Assembly (NCBI RefSeq): GCF_900176885.1
Contig: NZ_LT839648.1
Span: forward strand, 767,991 to 831,990
Source of the DNA: Oceanobacillus senegalensis
Lineage (GTDB): Bacteria > Bacillota > Bacilli > Bacillales > Amphibacillaceae
DNA length: 64,000 nucleotides
Direction of reading: 5' to 3'
The position numbers and the translations under genes were made by a program. A model generated the notes under the pieces. The model worked only from the letters and a program-made list of their open reading frames with translations, ran no database searches and had not been told where the DNA came from. Each line of letters begins with the position of its first letter. Positions within the stretch are counted from its first letter, which is position 1. This document shows, in pieces, positions 17,304 through 25,970 of this stretch.

Positions 17304-18863
17304 ATGGAAGGAACATTTTATTCCCTCATCCCTGCAATCCTGATGTTAGTGCTTGTGTTACTAACTAGGAAAGTACTGTTGTCCTTAGGCGCAGGGATTA
17401 TAATTGGGGCATTATTTATACATGATTTTAATATTATTGGTTCTATACAGGAGATATGGACTGTATTTTATGAAATATTTATTTCCGATGGAGGATTAAA
17501 TACCGGTAACTTATTATTATTAGGATTTCTTATTTTACTTGGAATAATGACGGCATTCTTACAAGCATCAGGTGGTAGTAGGACATTTGGTGAATGGATG
17601 AAGCAGCGTGTTAAAACTAGAAAAGGTGCACAGCTAATGACTGGTGTGTTAGGTATTCTTATTTTTATTGATGACTATTTTAATAGTTTAGCTGTTGGCC
17701 AAATTGCTAGACCTTTGACAGATCGTCATCAAATCTCTCGAGCAAAATTAGCTTATATTGTTGACTCTACATCTGCACCAATTACAGTAATTAGTCCGAT
17801 ATCAAGCTGGGGCGCTTATATTATTGGTATTTTAGGTGGAATGTTTGCAGCAAATGGAATTAATGATCTTCAACCATTAGAAGCATTTATTCAAATGATC
17901 CCATTAAACTTTTACGCGATATCTGCTGTTGTTTTGGTTTTTTTAGTTGCTTACTTGAAAATAGATATTGGCCCAATGAGAAAACATGAAGACCGTGCAA
18001 TCGAAACTGGTGAATTATTGGATCCAAACCAAAATAAAGTACCAGGAGATCTAAGTGATGAGTTTGAAGGACATCCTAAAGGAAAGGTGTACCATTTGCT
18101 AATACCTATTCTTGTGTTAGTAATTGGTACTGTTATTTCAATGGTAGTAACTGGGGCAAATGGTAGTGAATACGATGTAACGCTACTTTCAATTTTTGCT
18201 AACACAAACGTTAATCTATCCTTATTTATCGGTGGCGTTGCAGCAGTAGCTATGTCGTTTATTTTCCATATTGGTCAGAGTGCGCCAAAATCGAATTTAT
18301 TTAAGATTTTACTAGAGGGATCGAAAACAATGCTTCCTGCTATTTATATTTTAATTTTAGCTTGGATGATTGGTTCCATTATCGGTACATTGGAAACGGG
18401 AGAATACCTTGCACAATTGTTTAACGAGATGCATGTAGGATCTGCAATGTTGCCCATCTTATTCTTTATTATTGCAGGATTTATGGCATTAGCTACAGGT
18501 ACTTCTTGGGGAACATTCGGTATCATGTTACCAATTGCAGCGGAGGTAGCTGCTGTAACCGATATCGATATGTTGCTTCCATCTTTAGCAGCAGTGCTTG
18601 CTGGTTCTGTATTTGGTGATCATTGTACGCCAATTTCAGATACTACTATTCTTTCATCAACTGGTGCTGGAGCGAATCTTATGGACCATGTAATTACACA
18701 GTTACCCTATGCAACTATTGCAGCTACAGTAGCAATGTTAGGATATCTGTTGGTTGGATTTACAAATCAAGTTCTCCTTTCATTTGCGCTTTCTATTATT
18801 TTAGTAATCATTATTTCTTTAATTATTAATTATTTTACCAATCATAGTAAATCAAAGATTTAA
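17304..18863 (+). CDS. Na+/H+ antiporter, NhaC family
   Basis: A 519-residue polytopic membrane protein with about 12 hydrophobic helices. Members exchange cytoplasmic Na+ for external H+, sometimes coupled to organic acids such as malate or arginine. Family features include the buried FIDDYFNSLAVGQIARP segment near residue 118, STSAPITVISPISSWGAY near 152, TGTSWGTFGIMLPIAAE near 400 and VFGDHCTPISDTTILSST near 435. ATG 17304 follows GGAGG by nine bases; an upstream TTG at 17289 is rejected. It is monocistronic, with a strong terminator. Its substrate is not certain. Confidence 0.88.
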   Translation: MEGTFYSLIPAILMLVLVLLTRKVLLSLGAGIIIGALFIHDFNIIGSIQEIWTVFYEIFISDGGLNTGNLLLLGFLILLGIMTAFLQASGGSRTFGEWMKQRVKTRKGAQLMTGVLGILIFIDDYFNSLAVGQIARPLTDRHQISRAKLAYIVDSTSAPITVISPISSWGAYIIGILGGMFAANGINDLQPLEAFIQMIPLNFYAISAVVLVFLVAYLKIDIGPMRKHEDRAIETGELLDPNQNKVPGDLSDEFEGHPKGKVYHLLIPILVLVIGTVISMVVTGANGSEYDVTLLSIFANTNVNLSLFIGGVAAVAMSFIFHIGQSAPKSNLFKILLEGSKTMLPAIYILILAWMIGSIIGTLETGEYLAQLFNEMHVGSAMLPILFFIIAGFMALATGTSWGTFGIMLPIAAEVAAVTDIDMLLPSLAAVLAGSVFGDHCTPISDTTILSSTGAGANLMDHVITQLPYATIAATVAMLGYLLVGFTNQVLLSFALSIILVIIISLIINYFTNHSKSKI

Positions 18864-18866
18864 AAT

Positions 18867-18906
18867 AAAAGCTATTCTCTTATTCCGATAAGAGAATAGC
18901 TTTTTT
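18867..18906 (+). terminator. Terminator of the NhaC-family gene
   Basis: A 17-bp perfect stem (AAAAGCTATTCTCTTAT with its complement) around a TCCG loop, ending in TTTTTT. Confidence 0.95.
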
Positions 18907-19025
18907 CTAGCGATTTTACTTCAACAGAATGCAAACATTATATTTAAATAAAGGAGGAGGTAGTTATATACTAAAATCCGCTGTTTATTAGCCTTTTAAA
19001 ATATCTAAAAATTTAAATTATTTAT

Positions 19026-19054
19026 TTGACATGGTATAAAAGTACCGGTATAAT
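19026..19054 (+). promoter_or_regulatory. Consensus sigma-A promoter of the NSS transporter
   Basis: TTGACA at 19026-19031, an exact 17-base spacer and TATAAT at 19049-19054: both hexamers perfect. It lies 86 bases before the start, leaving an untranslated leader of about 80 bases. Strong constitutive initiation is expected unless repressed. Confidence 0.9.
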
Positions 19055-19140
19055 ACAAATTAATATCAGAAAAGGGGGATATTTCTCTATTATTAGAAAT
19101 ATAATGTATTACAATAGCGGGGTTGAAAGGGAGGATAATC

Positions 19141-20676
19141 ATGGAAACAAGGTCTCAATGGGGAACAAGAGCAGGTTTCATTTTAGCTGCAGCAGGTTCA
19201 GCAATCGGTCTTGGTAATATTTGGCGCTTTCCATCTGTTGCATATGAGAATGGTGGAGGAGCGTTTTTCATCCCTTATCTGTTTGCGTTACTTACAGCAG
19301 GTATTCCTTTATTAATCATGGAATTTACCATTGGCCAGAAGTATCGTGGTTCTGCACCATTATCATTTAGCAGAATGAATAAGAAAGCTGAGTGGCTTGG
19401 TTGGTGGGGAGCGCTAGTAGCTTTCGTGATTGGTACGTATTATTCCGTTATTCTTGCTTGGGCAATGTCTTATTCTGTTTTTTCTTTTAATTTAGGATGG
19501 GGAGCAGACACAGAAGGATTTTTATTTAATGAATATTTACAACTAACGGTAAATCCTGGTCAGACTGGTAGCTTTGTTCCTAGTGTACTTATTCCTTTAA
19601 TTTTAGTATGGGCAATCGTACTAGGTATTTTATTTAAAGGGGTTAAAAAAGGGATTGAAATTGCTAACCGAATTTTTATCCCGCTACTAGTGGTATTATT
19701 CCTTATTATCGTTATTAGGGCGGTTACATTACCTGGTGCTATTAGCGGATTGAATGCCTTCTTCCAGCCCGATTTTAATTCTATTATGAATTCGGATGTA
19801 TGGGTTGCTGCATATGGCCAAATATTCTTTAGTTTGTCCATTGCATTTGCCATTATGATTGCTTACTCGAGTTATTTACCAAAAAAGTCTGATATTACTA
19901 ATAATGCATTTATCGTCGGATTTAGTAATTCCAGTTTTGAACTACTGGCAGGTATTGGTGTGTTTGGAATATTAGGTTTTATGGCAAGCCAAGCCGGTGT
20001 CGGAATTGATGAAGTGGTTGCAGGTGGCGTAGGTCTAGCTTTCGTCGTATTCCCACAAATTATCAATGAACTACCAGCGCTCAATGGTTTATTTGGATTC
20101 TTATTCTTCGCATCATTAGTACTGGCAGGTTTAAGTTCATTAATCTCCATTTGTGAAGCATATATTTCCAGTATTATTGATAAATTTAACATCTCAAGAA
20201 CGAAAGCTGTATTATTGGGCGGTGGATTATCTGCTATTGTATCACTACTTTATGCAACACAGGGCGGTCTCTACTTCTTAGATACCATTGACTATTTTAT
20301 TAACCAATTTGGGGTTGCATTCGTTGGGTTGGTTGAGGTAATTATGGTTGCTTGGATTCTACGAAAGATGAAAGTGTTGCAAGATCATGCGAATGAGATT
20401 TCAGACATTCAACTAGGTACATGGTGGAAAATTAGTTTAGGCGGTATCACTCCAATTGTATTAGGTTATATGATGTTTGATTTATTCCGATTAAACCTAA
20501 TGAAACAGTTCCCAACAGAATCAGGTAACTATGAAGGTTATCCAGACCTATTTATTACTATAGCTGGTTGGGGAGTAGCAGCATCAGTACTAATAGTAGG
20601 TATTTTACTAATGTTTACGAAATGGAAAACAGACCATTCTAAATTAGAGTATGAGAAGGCGAAGGAGGCAAAATAA
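19141..20676 (+). CDS. Neurotransmitter:sodium symporter family transporter
   Basis: A Na+-coupled secondary transporter of the LeuT/MhsT fold, 511 residues, about 12 helices. The N-terminal signature WGTRAGFILAAAGSAIGLGNIWRFP (residues 6-30) contains the unwound TM1 region that binds substrate and Na+, and ENGGGAFFIPYL follows. Bacterial relatives import amino acids. ATG 19141 is preceded by GGGAGG. The stop overlaps the start of a 35-residue membrane protein by one base; this pairing is the MetPS type of methionine/alanine importer, which favours that substrate range. Confidence 0.93.
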   Translation: METRSQWGTRAGFILAAAGSAIGLGNIWRFPSVAYENGGGAFFIPYLFALLTAGIPLLIMEFTIGQKYRGSAPLSFSRMNKKAEWLGWWGALVAFVIGTYYSVILAWAMSYSVFSFNLGWGADTEGFLFNEYLQLTVNPGQTGSFVPSVLIPLILVWAIVLGILFKGVKKGIEIANRIFIPLLVVLFLIIVIRAVTLPGAISGLNAFFQPDFNSIMNSDVWVAAYGQIFFSLSIAFAIMIAYSSYLPKKSDITNNAFIVGFSNSSFELLAGIGVFGILGFMASQAGVGIDEVVAGGVGLAFVVFPQIINELPALNGLFGFLFFASLVLAGLSSLISICEAYISSIIDKFNISRTKAVLLGGGLSAIVSLLYATQGGLYFLDTIDYFINQFGVAFVGLVEVIMVAWILRKMKVLQDHANEISDIQLGTWWKISLGGITPIVLGYMMFDLFRLNLMKQFPTESGNYEGYPDLFITIAGWGVAASVLIVGILLMFTKWKTDHSKLEYEKAKEAK

Positions 20677-20783
20677 TGACTGGTGGAGCTATTTTTGTCA
20701 TGATCCTTGGTATGGTAATTATTTGGGGGGGACTTGGAGCAAGTATTGTTCATGCAGTGAAAAAAGCAAAAGAAGTTAAGTAA
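20676..20783 (+). CDS. MetS-family small subunit of the NSS transporter
   Basis: A 35-residue protein in one base of overlap (TAATG) with the transporter gene, with GAAGGAGG eight bases before its ATG. It is one hydrophobic helix (IFVMILGMVIIWGGLGASI) followed by a short basic tail (HAVKKAKEVK). This is the layout of MetS/MaAIMP small subunits, which are required by NSS-type methionine and alanine importers such as corynebacterial MetP. It is easily missed because of its size. Translational coupling would keep the stoichiometry with the large subunit. Confidence 0.88.
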   Translation: MTGGAIFVMILGMVIIWGGLGASIVHAVKKAKEVK

Positions 20784-20917
20784 ATTAAAAAAAGCTTTTC
20801 ATTGTGAAGTATAGCCAGGATTCTTAATTCCTGACATATTTGCCTTCAGTTGGAGATATTGTTAAAAAAAACTTGGTAAACGAATCAAAGGTTAACTTAA
20901 TGGTGCTAGTATAAAGA

Positions 20918-20962
20918 ATAGCGAAAGCATCCCTTATTTCGTCAAATGGAGGCTTTCGCTAT
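20918..20962 (-). terminator. Hairpin terminator after lytH
   Basis: ATAGCGAAAGC at 20918-20928 pairs with GCTTTCGCTAT at 20952-20962 around a 23-base loop. It lies eight bases from the lytH stop and separates two converging units. Read leftward, the tail TATTCTTTATA is moderately T-rich. Confidence 0.7.
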
Positions 20963-20969
20963 GTTTAAT

Positions 20970-21941
20970 TTATTCTTTTTCTATTCTTTCCCATTTTTTA
21001 AGGTATGAATAAGGATCAAAAGAGAATTCATTTTTTCCATTATCCTTATACATTCCGTAATGCAGATGTGGTGGGAATTTACCAGAAGTTCCAGGCGGTC
21101 CATATCCCGTTGAACCTACACTTCCAAGTACATCACCAGGCTTAACAACTTGACCGATTTTTAAATCTTCCTGATAACCACTCATATGTGCATAGTAGTG
21201 ATATATGTTGAATATATCCCTAATTCCCACTCGCCATCCACCGTATAAATTCCAACCCATCATTTCAACAACACCGTAAGTAGTAGACTTAACTGGTGTA
21301 CCGTAGTCTGCAAAAATGTCTGTTCCTTCATGAATTCGTAACCCACCAAAACCTCTGCGATCTCCCCAAGTATTATGGTAGGTGTAATTATAACCAATAT
21401 CAACTGGGAATGCACGATCGGTTAAATGAATATGTTTAAACTTACGAAATACTTTTGACGTATTTTCGATGGTCTGAACGGTAAGATCTCTTTTATAATA
21501 ATTCCAAAGCGCTATTTTAATGTCATCTTCGCTTTGTCCATATTCTAATAGTATATTCCCCATCGTATATAGAATGTCTTCTGCATTTTCTGGATTAGCT
21601 ATTCCATCCCCGTTTCCATCTTTTCCTTTTCCGTCAAACATTTCAATGATACCAATACTCTGGTTTTTATGAATGTTCCCTATTCCAAACCACATCTCGG
21701 AAGGAATTTCAATGGAAATCACTTTCTCAGGATCATCACTACTTTGTGTATTGCGTTCAAAGTTGTCAATAGCAGCAAAGTAATACCAAGGAATTTGAGT
21801 TAATGCTTCTGTTTTTTTAAAAAGACTCATTCTTTTCTCATAAATCGTTTCTTCATCTTCTTTTTTCTCATCTGCATGCGTAATACCTATAGAAAGTATA
21901 AAGATGATGGAAATGATAGGGATGATCAGCTTTTTATTCAA
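20970..21941 (-). CDS. lytH: LytH-like M23 endopeptidase (spore cortex)
   Basis: An L-Ala-D-Glu-type peptidase of family M23 that in B. subtilis trims peptide side chains to single L-Ala during cortex maturation under sigma-K. An N-terminal signal anchor covers residues 3-22. A helical region includes an EF-like KGKDGNGDGIANPENAED segment near 110. The M23 domain carries HEGTD near 205 and HLHYG near 290, the zinc ligands. TTG 21941 is chosen because GGGAGGTG lies seven bases before it, giving 323 residues, close to LytH; the ATG at 22013 has no such site. Convergent with the NSS operon. Confidence 0.88.
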   Translation of the reverse strand: MNKKLIIPIISIIFILSIGITHADEKKEDEETIYEKRMSLFKKTEALTQIPWYYFAAIDNFERNTQSSDDPEKVISIEIPSEMWFGIGNIHKNQSIGIIEMFDGKGKDGNGDGIANPENAEDILYTMGNILLEYGQSEDDIKIALWNYYKRDLTVQTIENTSKVFRKFKHIHLTDRAFPVDIGYNYTYHNTWGDRRGFGGLRIHEGTDIFADYGTPVKSTTYGVVEMMGWNLYGGWRVGIRDIFNIYHYYAHMSGYQEDLKIGQVVKPGDVLGSVGSTGYGPPGTSGKFPPHLHYGMYKDNGKNEFSFDPYSYLKKWERIEKE

Positions 21942-22044
21942 TGGATTCACCTCCCGGATTAACCATATATTTCGTAACATGAAATTTTTTATACTAGTGA
22001 ATGGATACACCATTAAATTAAAAATAAGATGAACTCAAAGAATT

Positions 22045-22617
22045 TTATGTTTGATTATTATTGTTTATTCCTTGCGGTGTTTTTTCCATCTCTTTCTTTA
22101 ACTGTTGAATCAGATTGTCATATTCACGATTGGTTGACGAATTATGCAAGCTTTGGATATCATACATTAATGATTCATTTTCCGATACATAAACGCTATA
22201 AAAACGTGGCATAGTAGATTCTGCTGTTTTCTTAGCGATGTCTGCCATTCTTTCTGAATCAGCATTTTCATCTTTTTGATAAGCGATGAAAACTTCTTTG
22301 TCTGTTACTAATGTTGCAGCTTCTTGAAATCCATCATTTCTTAAAATGAGCTTTGTAATCATTTCTGCCATTTCGGGGCGATCAATTTTTGCTTCATGAT
22401 TATTTTCTCGATCAACATCTATTTCATCTTTTGAATATCTCACATAACCTAACTGTTGATTAATGTCTTGATTGGTTTTGGGTTCAACTTCATTTAATGG
22501 ATTTACTTCATCAGCATTTTTTTCAATTTCAGGCATTGCTCCATCGTTCACTGTATTACATGCACTTACAATGAGAAAGCAACTTACTGTAATAATTAAC
22601 ATGACTAATTTTTTCAT
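22045..22617 (-). CDS. yutC: YhcN/YlaJ-family sporulation lipoprotein (YutC)
   Basis: A lipoprotein with signal MKKLVMLIITVSCFLIVSAC, where the lipobox Cys is residue 20 of the chosen start. The mature part has an N-terminal Asp/Asn-rich stretch, then a YhcN/YlaJ-type domain with a DRPEMAEMITKLILRNDGFQEAATLVTDKEVFIAY core. Such proteins are spore-membrane associated in B. subtilis. ATG 22617 is preferred over 22626, whose AAAGG abuts the start. Located next to lytH as in B. subtilis. Confidence 0.8.
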   Translation of the reverse strand: MKKLVMLIITVSCFLIVSACNTVNDGAMPEIEKNADEVNPLNEVEPKTNQDINQQLGYVRYSKDEIDVDRENNHEAKIDRPEMAEMITKLILRNDGFQEAATLVTDKEVFIAYQKDENADSERMADIAKKTAESTMPRFYSVYVSENESLMYDIQSLHNSSTNREYDNLIQQLKKEMEKTPQGINNNNQT

Positions 22618-22801
22618 TTTTACCATCCTTTAATAAGTTTTATTGTATAGTGAGTGATATTCCGTTTGTTTTCCTTTTTATATTATGTTTTCTTTTCACT
22701 CTTAGTTTGTTGTGAAAAGAGGAAATAATGCACTGAAATTTCTGTTTCCAATGAGAAACATGTGGTAAAATAGATTCAGTCTTTAAGTGAGGTGTTTTCG
22801 G

Positions 22802-23077
22802 TTGATTGAAATACAGGGAAAGTATTATGAAATCATGGAGAACGTAAAAGATGGGTTTCAGGAAAGTGCATTAAAAGAACGTTATTCTGAAATATTAACT
22901 AAATATGATTATATCGTTGGGGATTGGGGGTATAACCAACTCCGACTAAAAGGATTTTATCAAGACAGACATGCCAAGGCTTCCTTTGATTCAAAAATAA
23001 GTGCATTAGATGACTATTTGTATGAATACTGTAACTTTGGATGTGCATATTTTGTAATAAAGAAGATTAAAAAATAG
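22802..23077 (+). CDS. yutD: YutD family protein (DUF1027)
   Basis: A 91-residue conserved protein of unknown function. Strong family identity in KERYSEILTKYDYIVGDWGYNQLRLKGFY and LYEYCNFGCAYFVIKKI. It starts at TTG 22802, nine bases after GTGAGGTG; the GTG at 22787 lies inside that site and would add five residues. Its stop codon is part of the downstream terminator stem. Confidence 0.9.
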   Translation: MIEIQGKYYEIMENVKDGFQESALKERYSEILTKYDYIVGDWGYNQLRLKGFYQDRHAKASFDSKISALDDYLYEYCNFGCAYFVIKKIKK

Positions 23078-23114
23078 AAGCAGCAGTCTTATTGAACATA
23101 CTGCTTCTATTTTA
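23072..23114 (+). terminator. Terminator of yutD, overlapping its stop codon
   Basis: AAAATAGAAGCAG at 23072-23084 is perfectly complementary to CTGCTTCTATTTT at 23102-23114. The TAG stop lies in the left arm. Confidence 0.8.
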
Positions 23115-23201
23115 CAAGGTAAGACTTTACGTGGAACGGAACACCTGTCATGGCTAGGGTGCAGTCCGTACGTCATTAAACGGTCGTTTACCCTTTGGCT
23201 C

Positions 23202-23453
23202 TTATTCATCATGGAGTGGATGTGCACCAGGGATTTGTCTTGGAAGATTATCATGTTGTTCTTCATCTGGAAAAACAAAGTTACTCATCCGTTTCTGACC
23301 TTTTTCCCATGGTGTTGATTTACTTCTAACACGTTCTTCTTTATTTATGGCTGAACCAAATGCTCCTTCAGGAAATTCTTCAGGAATTAGTTCGTTTTTC
23401 ATTCTTTCTACATTAGAAAAGTTGGAAAACTTTTTATTGTGCTCTTTTGGCAT
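23202..23453 (-). CDS. Conserved small polar protein, function unknown
   Basis: An 83-residue, highly polar protein without membrane segments. It ends LPRQIPGAHPLHDE, and contains EEFPEGAFGS and STPWEKGQ. I recall similar short Bacillaceae proteins with the EEFPEGPYG / STPW / PGAHPTHD pattern next to yutD, but no function is known to me. An AAAGGGG-type site (GGAAAGGGGGAAAC) precedes the ATG. Monocistronic by layout. Confidence 0.65.
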   Translation of the reverse strand: MPKEHNKKFSNFSNVERMKNELIPEEFPEGAFGSAINKEERVRSKSTPWEKGQKRMSNFVFPDEEQHDNLPRQIPGAHPLHDE

Positions 23454-23583
23454 CGTGTTTCCCCCTTTCCTTTCTAGTTTGAGCTAAATAGCTTTTTATA
23501 TGATGCTCATTTTTTGGCGTACTTATAAAAATAATTATGGGTTTATTCCCAATTCGTAAGCATGTAAAAGGGAGGTGAATAAA

Positions 23584-23898
23584 TTGGCTATATCGACTAT
23601 TCTTAAATGGATAAGTGGCGGGTTAGAAGCTTTCTGGGGAATTCCACTAATTGGTGGAACCATCATTTTTGCCTATGCATGGTTGCCTTTGGTCTTTATG
23701 CTAGTCCTTCATATTATCACACTCATTTTTTCTGTAAAAGAACAAAAGAAAATTCATGGAAGCATTCTTGGAATTATTACCTCTAGTATAGGATGGATTC
23801 CCATTGTAGGAATGATCATGCATATCATTACGGCTGTATTCTTATTAGTGGATGCTTATAATCATTCGAAAAAAAATACAGGTTATATGCAGGATTAG
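23584..23898 (+). CDS. Small four-helix membrane protein, function unknown
   Basis: About 104 residues with hydrophobic stretches near 10-30, 32-50, 60-80 and 82-95, and short polar loops (SVKEQKKIHG). The Gly/Pro-rich WGIPLIGG and WIPIVGM segments look like an internal repeat. TTG 23584 is preferred: GGGAGGTG lies eight bases before it and overlaps the GTG at 23575. I do not recognise a characterised family. Confidence 0.6.
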   Translation: MAISTILKWISGGLEAFWGIPLIGGTIIFAYAWLPLVFMLVLHIITLIFSVKEQKKIHGSILGIITSSIGWIPIVGMIMHIITAVFLLVDAYNHSKKNTGYMQD

Positions 23899-23937
23899 AT
23901 GAAGCCTCCAACTTCTATAGAAGTTGGAGGCTTCATC
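23898..23937. terminator. Bidirectional hairpin between converging genes
   Basis: An 18-bp perfect inverted repeat (arms of GATGAAGCCTCCAACTTC) around TATA. It begins at the last base of the membrane-protein stop and faces the amidase gene. No strong T run, so it may act mainly as a 3'-end stabiliser. Confidence 0.75.
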
Positions 23938-23987
23938 GAAATCTGTAGAAATAACCTACTTTCAGAATTTCTTCATATATAAGGAAA

Positions 23988-25421
23988 CTAATCAATGGTT
24001 TTGCAACGGACATAACCACGGAACCTTTTCTCGAGGATCCTTCCTAACTGAAATATCGCATCCTCATTTCCTATAGAACACATCACTTGAATACCTATAG
24101 GCATATTATTGTAATCCGTACCAATAGGTATGGATAGGGAAGGCAACCCCCAAACATTTGCATAGGCTACATACGGCATAAATTTAAGGTAGGTTCTACG
24201 GATGGAAAATATTTCTTGATAAACACGACCATGTTTGGGGGCACTGCGATGGTATATTGGGAAGATGAGTAAACGATTTTGTAAATATTCGTTTAGTCTT
24301 TTATCTCCATCATTTAATTTTTCCTTTACACGAAGCAGTCGTGTTGCTGAAGGTTTAAATAATTTAGACCCAATAATCCCCCAGGATAGATATGGATGAA
24401 TGGATGTACGTTGTGTCAATTTTTCCCTTAAAAAGGCATAATAGACCCCTGAACGATCATTACTAAATGCTTCCTTTTTTAATAGATTGCTTCCTTCACT
24501 AGAAAGGATATCTTGCCAGAGTCTAGCACTTTCATCAAAGAAAGGTGGTATACTACGTTTGACAAAGAAGAACTTTTCTAAGTAATCTTCCAACGAATCA
24601 AGGATATTCCTTATTTCCTTTGATAAAGGGTAATTTATATAATTTGGTAATATCTCTATTTTAAATTGCTGTAATGTACGTTTCGATAAAGTTTTACCTG
24701 ATAAAATTTGATACAGTAATTTCATATCTCGAACAGATTTACCCATTGGTCCTGAAGTAAACATCCTCTTTTGAAGTGATGTTTGAGGTGATGGAAAATG
24801 ACCATCATCAGAAACTTGGTTCATACCTGGCTTAAATCCAATAATGCCGTTAAAATGAGCAGGTATTCGAATAGAACCGCCAATATCTGAACCAATTCCA
24901 ACAGCAGAGCCTCCAACAGCAATTAGTGCACCTTCACCACCACTAGAACCTCCTGCTGTTTTTGAAATGTCCCACGGATTATTTGTACGACCATACAATT
25001 TATTTTCTGTTTCTTGGCTAAAACATAATGTTGGTGTATTAGTTTTCCCTATGATAATGGCTCCGGCTTTCTTTAACCTTTTAACAATAAATGAATCCTG
25101 ACGTGATATTAAATCCTGCCTATGCTCAAGTCCTCCCGTTGTTTTCATCCCTTTTACATGAAACGCTTCCTTAATACTAATTGGAACCCCAACTAATGGT
25201 CCATTTTTCTCTCCTAGGTTTTTATCAACCTCATTTGATTCTAGTAATGCTTCTTTAAAGCGATTTTCAACTAAAGCGTTGATACTTGGATTTATACTCT
25301 TTATTCGTTCTATGTAGCTCTGAACGACTTCAGTACTTGTAATATTTCCCTTTTTAATTGCTTCAGCAGTCATTGTTGCATCCAAGTCAATAATTGCCGT
25401 TGTAATCATTCCTTTCCCCAA
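23988..25421 (-). CDS. Amidase-signature family enzyme
   Basis: A 477-residue Ser-Ser-Lys amidase. The catalytic Lys is in GVPISIKEAF (about residue 84), the bridging Ser in AGGSSGGEGA (about 160), and the nucleophile Ser in GSDIGGSIRIPA (about 183). The family includes GatA and amidases acting on small aliphatic or aryl amides; no GatB or GatC gene is adjacent, so a GatA role is unlikely and the substrate is open. The start is uncertain: TTG 25421 or ATG 25409 both sit poorly relative to GGGGAAAGG. Monocistronic. Confidence 0.85.
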   Translation of the reverse strand: MGKGMITTAIIDLDATMTAEAIKKGNITSTEVVQSYIERIKSINPSINALVENRFKEALLESNEVDKNLGEKNGPLVGVPISIKEAFHVKGMKTTGGLEHRQDLISRQDSFIVKRLKKAGAIIIGKTNTPTLCFSQETENKLYGRTNNPWDISKTAGGSSGGEGALIAVGGSAVGIGSDIGGSIRIPAHFNGIIGFKPGMNQVSDDGHFPSPQTSLQKRMFTSGPMGKSVRDMKLLYQILSGKTLSKRTLQQFKIEILPNYINYPLSKEIRNILDSLEDYLEKFFFVKRSIPPFFDESARLWQDILSSEGSNLLKKEAFSNDRSGVYYAFLREKLTQRTSIHPYLSWGIIGSKLFKPSATRLLRVKEKLNDGDKRLNEYLQNRLLIFPIYHRSAPKHGRVYQEIFSIRRTYLKFMPYVAYANVWGLPSLSIPIGTDYNNMPIGIQVMCSIGNEDAIFQLGRILEKRFRGYVRCKTID

Positions 25422-25518
25422 AAATCATAATTTTTATGGTTTCTTTATCTTATCCTTATTTTATACGTATTATGATATGATAAAATGATAGTAAATGAAT
25501 TCTAATGGGGGTATAACG

Positions 25519-25956
25519 ATGTATTTTGTAGATAGAAGTAAAATAGAGGAAATTCTTATATATATGGAAACCATTTTAAGTGAAATGAAAGAGGGGCAGT
25601 TGGAAACTTTAACAGAAAAGTTAAGTCAAGAACGGATGACACATGTGCTTATTGAGTCTATTTTAGATGTCGGCAACATGATGATTGATGGATTTATAAT
25701 GCGTGATCCGGGAAGTTATGAGGATATTATAGATATTTTAATTGATGAAAAGGTATTGCATATGGATGAAGAGAAAAATTATAAGGAATTTATTGGACTT
25801 CGTAAAATGTTAGTTAATGATTATCAAAATGTAAACCATTCCCATTTGCAGGTAGTTATTTCACGAAATAAGCCAGTATTATCGTCATTTAGTACTAAAA
25901 TTAGAACATACCTAACCAATGAACTAGGAGTTGCAAACGCCTTTTCAAATGAATAA
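25519..25956 (+). CDS. yutE: HepT-like DUF86 protein YutE
   Basis: A 145-residue helical protein of the DUF86/HepT fold. HepT proteins act as RNases in MNT-HepT toxin-antitoxin pairs through an R-x(4-6)-H motif. Here the matching region reads LRKMLVNDYQNVN: the Arg is present, but Asn stands where His would be expected, and there is no nucleotidyltransferase partner nearby. This looks like a domesticated housekeeping member, as suggested by conserved position next to yutD and yutF in B. subtilis. ATG 25519 follows GGGGGT. Confidence 0.85.
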   Translation: MYFVDRSKIEEILIYMETILSEMKEGQLETLTEKLSQERMTHVLIESILDVGNMMIDGFIMRDPGSYEDIIDILIDEKVLHMDEEKNYKEFIGLRKMLVNDYQNVNHSHLQVVISRNKPVLSSFSTKIRTYLTNELGVANAFSNE

Positions 25957-25970
25957 TGGAGGAGAGGTAC

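Noticed and set aside
18951..18960. Strong AAGGAGGAGG ribosome-site-like sequence before the NSS promoter
   Set aside because: No ATG, GTG or TTG follows within 15 bases in an open frame. It may be a remnant; too little to call.
23988..25421. Amidase as GatA of the amidotransferase complex
   Set aside because: No gatB or gatC adjacent and divergence outside the signature; a stand-alone amidase is more likely.
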